DNA of 64,000 nucleotides from Mesorhizobium sp. AR02 (GTDB lineage: Bacteria; Pseudomonadota; Alphaproteobacteria; Rhizobiales; Rhizobiaceae): positions 5,104,001 through 5,168,000 of the forward strand of contig NZ_CP080531.1 of the NCBI RefSeq assembly GCF_024746835.1. Reading direction: 5' to 3'. Shown one piece after another: positions 58,491-64,000 of this stretch. Both the position numbers and the translations under genes were made by a program. The first letter of the stretch is position 1. Each line of letters starts with the position of its first letter. Under the pieces are notes generated by a model. That model searched no databases. It was not told where the DNA came from and saw only the letters and a program-made list of their open reading frames with translations.

Positions 58491-58836
58491 GGCTGAATCC
58501 TCTGCCGTTTTCAACCCGATCGGCGGAATGACAGGGCAGTACCTCCAAAAGGCGAGTAATGCCGATTACGGCACGGCATGAGTGACGCTGCCTGTCTACT
58601 ATATGCCCGGCTGGACGGATGTTGCGGTAGCTGATGGCGGAACAGGAGCAAGCACCCCTGCCAGGGTTCGCACAATCTTGGATATGTCCGTCGGAAGCTT
58701 GAAACCGTCCCGGGGTTCCATCGTATGCCGACGCGAGAGCTCTTTTGTTGCCGGATGGAAGCGCAATAACCCGTCACTCACGTGGGTGGTGACCGACGCC
58801 GAGCCGGTCGGACGTGCCAGCGTCCGGCCGATTTGA
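58491..58836 (+). pseudogene. Phage tail-fibre-like gene remnant with in-frame stop
   Basis: From ATG 58491 the frame reads MAESSAVFNPIGGMTGQYLQ, KASNADYGTA, then a TGA (58579-58581), and continues in the same frame with LPVYYMPGWTDVAVADGG and TGASTPARVRTILDM. GQYLQKAS-ADYGTA normally continues with Trp in phage tail-fibre and collar proteins, so the TGA probably replaces TGG. TDVAVADGGTGAST-x-R-x-x-L is a frequent tail-fibre motif. After about residue 70 the sequence loses this character. The flanking 58366-58490 holds a hairpin (GCGGG/CCCGC, about 58400-58431) and nothing else recognisable. Confidence 0.6.
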
Positions 58837-58876
58837 AAACTTGCCGGCTGCGTGATTGTTCCCCGCCGGCGGCCTC

Positions 58877-58911
58877 AAAAAATGCCCCACCGGCAGGACC
58901 GGCGGGGCATT
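58877..58911 (-). terminator. Rho-independent terminator of the polyamine-type ABC operon
   Basis: On the minus strand a 13-bp stem (AATGCCCCGCCGG / CCGGTGGGGCATT with one mismatch) around a 5-base loop is followed by a run of six T. It lies about 110 bases after the stop of the last permease gene. Confidence 0.85.
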
Positions 58912-59022
58912 GATCGGAGGTCTGCGATCGCCTGGGAGGCGATCGCGGGAGCAACGAGAACGCCGCGCGAAAAGTTTCACTGTTTTTCTGCGCCGGATTG
59001 CCGATGGCTGTTGAAGCGGGCC

Positions 59023-59850
59023 TCAGCCTCTTGCTGCCCGCCGGCCCTGGCCGCGCCGGGCCAGAAGGTTCGCCACAACCAGCAGCACGATCGACAGCGC
59101 CATCATCAGCGTCGCCGCGGCGGTGATGGCGGGCGAGAGTTTTTCGCGCAGGCCGATGAACATTTCGAGCGGCATGGTGCGCTGGCCGGCACTTGCCAGG
59201 AACTGCACCACCACCACCTCGTCGAAGGAGGTGACGAAGGCGAAGGCAGCGCCCGAGAGCACGCCGGGCAGGATTAGCGGCAGCATCACGCGGAAGAAGG
59301 CGGTCAGCGGTTTCGCGCCGGAGATGGCGGCGGCGCGCATCAGATTGCGGTCGAAGCCGGTGAGGCTGGCGCCGACGGTGACGACGACGAAGGGGCTGGC
59401 AAGCGCCGTGTGCGCCAAAATGATGCCGGCATAGGTGCTGGCCAGCCCAACGCGGGCGTAGAACAGATACGAGCCGACGGCGGTGATCACCACCGGCACG
59501 ATCAGCGGCGAGAGCAGCAGCGGCATGACGATGCGGCGGCCGGGAAATTTCTCGTTCGACAAAGCGATGGCCGTCAGCGTGCCGAGCGTGGTGGCGATCA
59601 GCGTCGTGCCGAAGGCGACGATCAGGCTGTTGCCGATCGCCGACTGCCAGCGCTGCGTGCCCAGCACCACCTCGTACCAGCGCGTCGACAGGCCTTCGAG
59701 CGGGAAGATGAAGAAGGCGCCGCTGTTGAAGGAGAGCGGCACGGGGATCAGGATCGGCACCAGCAGGAACAGGATGACCAGCCCGCACCACAGCCAGAGC
59801 AGCGCGACGCGGATGCGTTCACCAGGGGTGGGGTAAGGCGAGAACAGCAT
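59023..59850 (-). CDS. Polyamine-type ABC transporter permease (PotC-like)
   Basis: A 275-residue inner-membrane permease with six helices: WLWCGLVILFLLVPILIPVP at the start, IGNSLIVAFGTTLIATTLGT and the EAA-type cytoplasmic loop AAAISGAKPLTAFFRVMLPL that contacts the ATPase. ATG 59850 follows the stop of the upstream permease gene directly, so the two are co-translated. It completes the ATPase-binding protein-permease-permease operon. Confidence 0.93.
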   Translation of the reverse strand: MLFSPYPTPGERIRVALLWLWCGLVILFLLVPILIPVPLSFNSGAFFIFPLEGLSTRWYEVVLGTQRWQSAIGNSLIVAFGTTLIATTLGTLTAIALSNEKFPGRRIVMPLLLSPLIVPVVITAVGSYLFYARVGLASTYAGIILAHTALASPFVVVTVGASLTGFDRNLMRAAAISGAKPLTAFFRVMLPLILPGVLSGAAFAFVTSFDEVVVVQFLASAGQRTMPLEMFIGLREKLSPAITAAATLMMALSIVLLVVANLLARRGQGRRAARG

Positions 59851-59852
59851 GG

Positions 59853-61133
59853 CTACACCATCTTCAGGCGGTCGAGGCCGAGGATCCGGGCGAAGATGCC
59901 GAACAGGGCCAGGGTGAAGACGAGCAGGATGAAGCTCAGTGCGGCCGCCATCTCCCAGTTCAGTTCGACATTGACGTAGTTGGCGATGAAATTGCTGATC
60001 AGCTGGTCGCTGGCGCCGCCGATCAGGGCAGGGGTGATGTAGTAGCCGAGGCACAGGATGAAGGTGAGCAGGCATCCCGCCATGACGCCCGGGAAAACCT
60101 GCGGGAGATAGACGCGCCGGAAGGCGGTGAACGGCTTTGCGCCGAGCGAATAGGCGGCCTTCATCTGCGAGGGCGCGATGGTGCGCATGACGGAGTAGAT
60201 CGGCAGCAGCGTGAAGGGCAGCTGGATATGCGTCATGGCGATGATCAGGCCGATGCGGCTGTACATCAGGTCGAGCCGCTCGGAGGCGATGCCGAGCCAC
60301 AGAAGCAGGTCGTTGACCAGGCCGAATTTCTGCAGCAGCACCGTCCAGGCGGCGGTGCGCACCAGGATCGAGGTCCAGAACGGCAACAGCACCGCCACGA
60401 TCAGGATCGCCGCCAGCCCCTTCGGCACGCTCGATATGAGATAGGCGAGGGGAAAGCCGAGCAGCAGAGTGGCAAACGTGACGGCGGCGGCGACGAAGAA
60501 GGTGCGCAGGAACACTTGCAGGAAGATCGCCTGTTCGGGCGGCACCCGCTCGATGCCGCCATCGGCGTTCCACCTGAGATCGAGCGCGCTGAGCAGATAG
60601 AATGAGGTGATCGCGTGAGTGCCGTTGGCGATCACCGGCCAGGTGCCGGGCGCCGACCAGAACGGCACGGCCTTCATGATCTCGAGCGGCGGCTTGCCGC
60701 CGGCGGCTTCGAGCTGGCGCACGGTCTTCAGCACCTGGCTGCGGGCGCCGGGCAGGCGGGCGTTGAGCGCCTTGGCCAGTTCATAGGCGGAGCCCTTGGC
60801 CTGGCTGTCGCTGAGGTCCGCGGCGAGCGCGATGAAGGCGGCATCGCCGGGCAGGCCCTGGCCGTTCCAGTCGGCAAGGGCCACGCTGGTGCGCGGCAAG
60901 GCGTCGGCGATGGTCGGATCGTAGACGGCGCGCGAGAGCAAAAGCACGATCGGAATGCCGAAGCTCAAGGCCAGAAGCAGGAGCAGGGGTGCAGCCAGCG
61001 CCAGCGAACGCAGCCGGTCGCCGAATTCGGCGCGGCGAAGCGCCGCCGACGCGGTTCCGGGATCCGCGCCGGCGGCCGACCGGCCGCGGGCCAGCGCGGG
61101 CCGGTCGAGTTCGCTGGGCTGCAAGGCCGACAT
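59853..61133 (-). CDS. Polyamine-type ABC transporter permease with extended periplasmic loop (PotB-like)
   Basis: A 426-residue permease. After the first helix (LALAAPLLLLLALSFGIPIV) there is a long non-membrane insertion of about 110 residues before the remaining five helices; extensions of this kind occur in rhizobial PotB/PotH-like permeases. The EAA loop is AAYSLGAKPFTAFRRVYLPQ. It heterodimerises with the PotC-like partner encoded immediately downstream. It is two bases after the binding-protein stop. Confidence 0.92.
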   Translation of the reverse strand: MSALQPSELDRPALARGRSAAGADPGTASAALRRAEFGDRLRSLALAAPLLLLLALSFGIPIVLLLSRAVYDPTIADALPRTSVALADWNGQGLPGDAAFIALAADLSDSQAKGSAYELAKALNARLPGARSQVLKTVRQLEAAGGKPPLEIMKAVPFWSAPGTWPVIANGTHAITSFYLLSALDLRWNADGGIERVPPEQAIFLQVFLRTFFVAAAVTFATLLLGFPLAYLISSVPKGLAAILIVAVLLPFWTSILVRTAAWTVLLQKFGLVNDLLLWLGIASERLDLMYSRIGLIIAMTHIQLPFTLLPIYSVMRTIAPSQMKAAYSLGAKPFTAFRRVYLPQVFPGVMAGCLLTFILCLGYYITPALIGGASDQLISNFIANYVNVELNWEMAAALSFILLVFTLALFGIFARILGLDRLKMV

Positions 61134-61135
61134 CC

Positions 61136-62185
61136 TTACTGGGCCAGCCAGGCGTTGAAGCGCTTGACCAGGTCCTCGCCATAGTCGCCCCAGAACTCGG
61201 TGTCGGCGACGAGGTAGGCGCCGGCCAGATGGTCTGGCGCGTTGGGCAGTTTCGGCAAGGCATCGGCCGCGACGAGGGACGCGGCATCGGTGCGCACCGG
61301 CCCGTAGGTGATGTAGCTGGCGAGCTTGGCGTTGTTTTCCGGCTTCGAGATATAGGCAAGGTACTTGTAGGCGAGCTCCGGGTTCTTGGCGCCCTTCGGG
61401 ATGGCGATCATGTCGTATTCGAGGATCTGGTTATTCCAGACGATCTTGAACGGCTTCTTGTCGGTGTCGATGGCGTTCTGGATGCGGCCGTTCCAGGCGG
61501 TGGTCATCACCACTTCCTGCGACGCCAGCAATTGCGCCGGCTGCGCGCCGGCATCCCACCAGACGATGTCCTTCTTGATGGTGTCGAGCTTCTTGAAGGC
61601 GCGGTCGACGCCGTCCGGCGTCGCCAGCACCTTGTAGACGTCGGCGGGGGCGACGCCATCGGCCATCAGCGCCCATTCCAGATTCTGCGCCGGGAATTTG
61701 CGCATGGCGCGTTTTCCGGGGAATTTCTTGGTGTCAAAGAGGTCGAGCACCGAAGTCGGCGCTTCCTTCAGCACGGTGGGGTCATAGGCGAGGATATCGC
61801 CGTAAGCATCGAGACCGACACCACAATCGAGCGCTGAACCTTCGATGAATTTGTCGCGAGGACCGATCTTGGAATAGTCGAGGCGTTCGAGTATGCCGGC
61901 GTCGCAGCCCTGCAGCACGGTCGCGGTTTCGACCGTCACCAAATCGATCGGCACGTTGCCGGTGTCGACCATGGCTTTGACCTTGCCGAGATCGCCGAGA
62001 TATTCCTGCTCGAGGATTTTTGCGCCGGTCTCCTTGCTGAACGGTTCGAACCAGGCCTTGCGCTGGGCATCCTGCCAGGCGCCGCCGCTGGCCATGATCG
62101 ACAATTCGTCGGCGAAGGCATGGCCGATGGTGAAGAGTGCGGTGGCCGCTGTGAATACGAGCAGCCGGGTCTTTGCGATTTTCAT
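61136..62185 (-). CDS. Polyamine-type ABC transporter substrate-binding protein (PotD-like)
   Basis: A 349-residue periplasmic protein with signal peptide (LLVFTAATALFTIGHAFA) and SBP_bac_8 layout: LSIMASGGAWQDAQRKAWFE, IDLVTVETATVLQGCDAGIL, the DAYGDILAYDP hinge segment and MTTAWNGRIQNAID. The family binds spermidine, putrescine, 2-aminoethylphosphonate or related amines; the ligand is not certain here. It lies between the ATPase and permease genes of the same operon. Confidence 0.92.
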   Translation of the reverse strand: MKIAKTRLLVFTAATALFTIGHAFADELSIMASGGAWQDAQRKAWFEPFSKETGAKILEQEYLGDLGKVKAMVDTGNVPIDLVTVETATVLQGCDAGILERLDYSKIGPRDKFIEGSALDCGVGLDAYGDILAYDPTVLKEAPTSVLDLFDTKKFPGKRAMRKFPAQNLEWALMADGVAPADVYKVLATPDGVDRAFKKLDTIKKDIVWWDAGAQPAQLLASQEVVMTTAWNGRIQNAIDTDKKPFKIVWNNQILEYDMIAIPKGAKNPELAYKYLAYISKPENNAKLASYITYGPVRTDAASLVAADALPKLPNAPDHLAGAYLVADTEFWGDYGEDLVKRFNAWLAQ

Positions 62186-62233
62186 TTTTCTTCCCCTGTT
62201 TTTGAGATGGACCTGTTTTTGAGATTGGCTGGT

Positions 62234-63364
62234 TCAGGACGGCCCCGCCTTCGCGGCCGAGGCCTCGGCGGGAAAGGCGCGGCAGTCACCCGGCGCGCAG
62301 GAGACCGTGACGGCCTCGCCATTGGCCATTGTCGCTTCGGGGCCGACCTTGACGGTCAGCACCTGGTCGTTGCCGAGCCTGGCGAGAAGACGCAGATGGT
62401 CGCCGAGATAGATGCGGCCGTCGACCGTGGCGGGCAGGGCGTTGCCGCCGGCCGGCGTCAGGCTCAGCCGCTCGGGGCGGATGGCGACGTGGCAGGCAGT
62501 GCCTTGCGCTACGCCGATGGCGAGCGCGGTGAGCTCGCCGCCGCCATTCAGCCGCACGTGGCATTCCTGGCCGGAGACGCGGTCGACGACGCCTTCCAGC
62601 GTGTTGTTCTCGCCGATGAAGCTCGCCACGAAGGAGCTTTGCGGGGCGTTGTAGAGATCGTCGGGCGAGCCGAGCTGGGCAATGGCGCCATTGTTGAACA
62701 CGGCGACGCGGTCCGACATGGTCAGCGCCTCGCTCTGGTCATGGGTGACGTAGACGATGGTGACGCCGAGCATGGTGTGGATCTGCTTGATCTCGAGCTG
62801 CATGTGCTCGCGCAATTTCTTGTCGAGCGCACCCAGCGGCTCGTCCATCAGCACCAGGCTCGGCTCGAAGACCAGCGCGCGGGCCAGCGCCACACGCTGC
62901 TGCTGGCCGCCGGAAAGCTGCGCCGGCTTGCGGTCGCCGAACTGCTTCAGCCGCACCATGTCCAGCGCGCGGCCGACGCGGCCGGCAATGTCGGCCTTGC
63001 TGACCTGGCGCACCGAAAGCGGGAAGGCGACGTTCTCCTCGACGCTCATATGCGGAAACAGCGCGTAGTTCTGGAACACCATGCCGATGTTGCGCTGGTA
63101 GGGCGGCAAGCGGTCGACCGGCCTGCCTTCCAGCGTGATGGTACCGCTGGTCGGCCGTTCGAAACCGGCCAGCATGTTGAGCGTCGTCGTCTTGCCCGAG
63201 CCGGAAGGGCCGAGCAGGGTCAGGAATTCGCCTCGCGCGACGCCGAGGTTCAGCCGCGTCACCGCGAAGGCGCGGCCGTCATAGGATTTCTCGACATCGA
63301 TGAAATCGACGAAAGCCGGGCCGGCGGCAGGCGCCGCTGCCAGGGTGGCGAGACCGGCGCTCAT
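62234..63364 (-). CDS. Polyamine-type ABC transporter ATP-binding protein (PotA-like)
   Basis: A 376-residue ATPase. Walker A is LLGPSGSGKTTTLNMLAGFE, signature LSGGQQQRVALARAL, Walker B LVLMDEPLGALDKKLRE and the switch histidine in IVYVTHDQSEALTMSD. A TOBE domain covers about residues 280-360. It is the first gene of the operon and is divergent from a MocR-type regulator gene with repeated CACACAA/TTGTGTG elements between them. Confidence 0.95.
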   Translation of the reverse strand: MSAGLATLAAAPAAGPAFVDFIDVEKSYDGRAFAVTRLNLGVARGEFLTLLGPSGSGKTTTLNMLAGFERPTSGTITLEGRPVDRLPPYQRNIGMVFQNYALFPHMSVEENVAFPLSVRQVSKADIAGRVGRALDMVRLKQFGDRKPAQLSGGQQQRVALARALVFEPSLVLMDEPLGALDKKLREHMQLEIKQIHTMLGVTIVYVTHDQSEALTMSDRVAVFNNGAIAQLGSPDDLYNAPQSSFVASFIGENNTLEGVVDRVSGQECHVRLNGGGELTALAIGVAQGTACHVAIRPERLSLTPAGGNALPATVDGRIYLGDHLRLLARLGNDQVLTVKVGPEATMANGEAVTVSCAPGDCRAFPAEASAAKAGPS

Positions 63365-63474
63365 CGGGTGCCGCCCCGAAGCATTCCGCTCATTTGGCAG
63401 TCTGAAACACTATGCGGCTTGTGATGCATGGTTCCGTCCCTTTGGATGCTCGCATCTCGGCGGGTCATTCAAAC

Positions 63475-63558
63475 TTGTATGCTCACACAATCTATCTGAA
63501 ATTGAGCATAGATGCATACAACTTTGACCGTCAAGCCGGTATTTGCCACGATTGTGTG
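63475..63558. promoter_or_regulatory. Inverted repeats in the potA-like / MocR divergent promoter
   Basis: TTGTATGC (63475-63482) and GCATACAA (63514-63521) form one perfect 8-bp dyad. CACACAATC (63484-63492) and GATTGTGTG (63550-63558) form a second, overlapping 9-bp dyad, and CACACAA recurs at 63591. The region 63365-63665 is AT-rich against its surroundings. These are likely binding sites for the MocR-type regulator. Confidence 0.55.
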
Positions 63559-63665
63559 ATATTTTTCCGTTGGGGAGGCCGAATTGATGTCACACAAGTG
63601 CTATTGTCCGGCGAATTGTCTTATGCTAAGCCCACGACGAAGCCGAAGCCCCGAATCCATCCAGC

Positions 63666-64000
63666 ATGCTCAGTGATCTCCGCCTTACCGACGATGAAAG
63701 TCCGGTCTATCGCCGTCTGGCCGACGCGATCGCCGAGCGCATCAGTGCGGGTACGCTGGCGGTCGGCGACCGGTTGCCGCCGCAGCGCGACATTGCGCGC
63801 GCGCTCGGCATCAACGTCACCACGGTGACGCGGGCACTGGCGACGCTGCAGCAGCGCGGCCTGCTGGAGGCGCGGCCGGGACGGGGCACCACAGTGGCTG
63901 CCAGGCAGGCGGCCGAGCGGCCCGGTTTCGTCTCGGCGCCGAGCGACGAGAGCGGCATCATCGACCTCTCGGTCAACCGGCCCGCCACCTCGGCCTATCT
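63666..64000 (+). CDS. MocR/PdxR-type GntR regulator, N-terminal part (cut by window end)
   Basis: The frame from ATG 63666 is open to the window edge (111 codons). It begins with a GntR winged helix (PVYRRLADAIAERISAGTLA, RLPPQRDIARALGINVTTVT, ALATLQQRGLLEARPGRGT) and continues with the linker typical of MocR proteins (IDLSVNRPATSAY), whose C-terminal domain is an aminotransferase-like PLP-binding fold. MocR regulators often control amino-acid or amine uptake and catabolism, which fits the divergent polyamine-type transporter. Confidence 0.85.
   Translation, partial: MLSDLRLTDDESPVYRRLADAIAERISAGTLAVGDRLPPQRDIARALGINVTTVTRALATLQQRGLLEARPGRGTTVAARQAAERPGFVSAPSDESGIIDLSVNRPATSAY

Overview
The window is a chromosomal or large-replicon segment of a high-GC alphaproteobacterium of the order Hyphomicrobiales, most like Mesorhizobium or a close relative. 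This rests on several families: an lpiA(mprF)-acvB pair, a Blh-BigR-YeeE-TauE sulfur operon, GcrA-like and DUF982 proteins, and intergenic RIME-like mosaic repeats whose sequence style I associate with Mesorhizobium. Genus assignment is inference. No rRNA, tRNA or CRISPR array was recognised.

Region 1 (1-17.2 kb) is mixed accessory metabolism and efflux. It holds a TauE/SafE exporter, a sugar O-acetyltransferase, a decayed TacAT-type toxin-antitoxin pair, a universal stress protein, a VirK/YbjX protein, a secreted phosphodiesterase, a two-gene RND efflux system, an ECF sigma factor with a fused SnoaL domain, a CadD-type transporter, a pseudouridine synthase and an ArsR-SRPBCC-hydrolase operon. 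Region 2 (17.2-26 kb) has two divergent LysR/oxidoreductase pairs. Between them lies the acid-tolerance operon lpiA-acvB, bounded by ~320-bp direct repeats of the 3' end of the first LysR gene.

Region 3 (26-37 kb) is signalling and detoxification: a membrane diguanylate cyclase, then an arsenic cluster (arsR, aquaporin, arsC, second arsR, flavoprotein with a Cys-rich tail, MFS exporter, methyltransferase), then an opposing five-gene sulfide/persulfide operon with overlapping genes and a palindromic operator. Region 4 (37-45 kb) carries an MmyB-type regulator, a hicAB module whose hicA appears to lack a standard start codon, and a Tat-exported sugar ABC system interspersed with RIME-like repeats.

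Region 5 (45-59 kb) is the most plastic part. An IS5-family element interrupts a small gene that can be reconstructed exactly, and an IS481-family element sits inside a repeat. A phage-like regulatory cluster follows (XRE/S24 repressor, GcrA-like protein, two DUF982, DUF1376, DUF6456-like), with a 16-nt motif shared by two of its promoters. Next come a putative EVE-HNH modification-dependent nuclease, an OafA-type acyltransferase, two tandem 28/30-residue RiPP-precursor-like microgenes, and a GT25 glycosyltransferase flanked by phage-tail relics. Region 6 (59-64 kb) is a spermidine/putrescine-type ABC operon with a clear intrinsic terminator, divergent from a MocR-type regulator cut by the window end.
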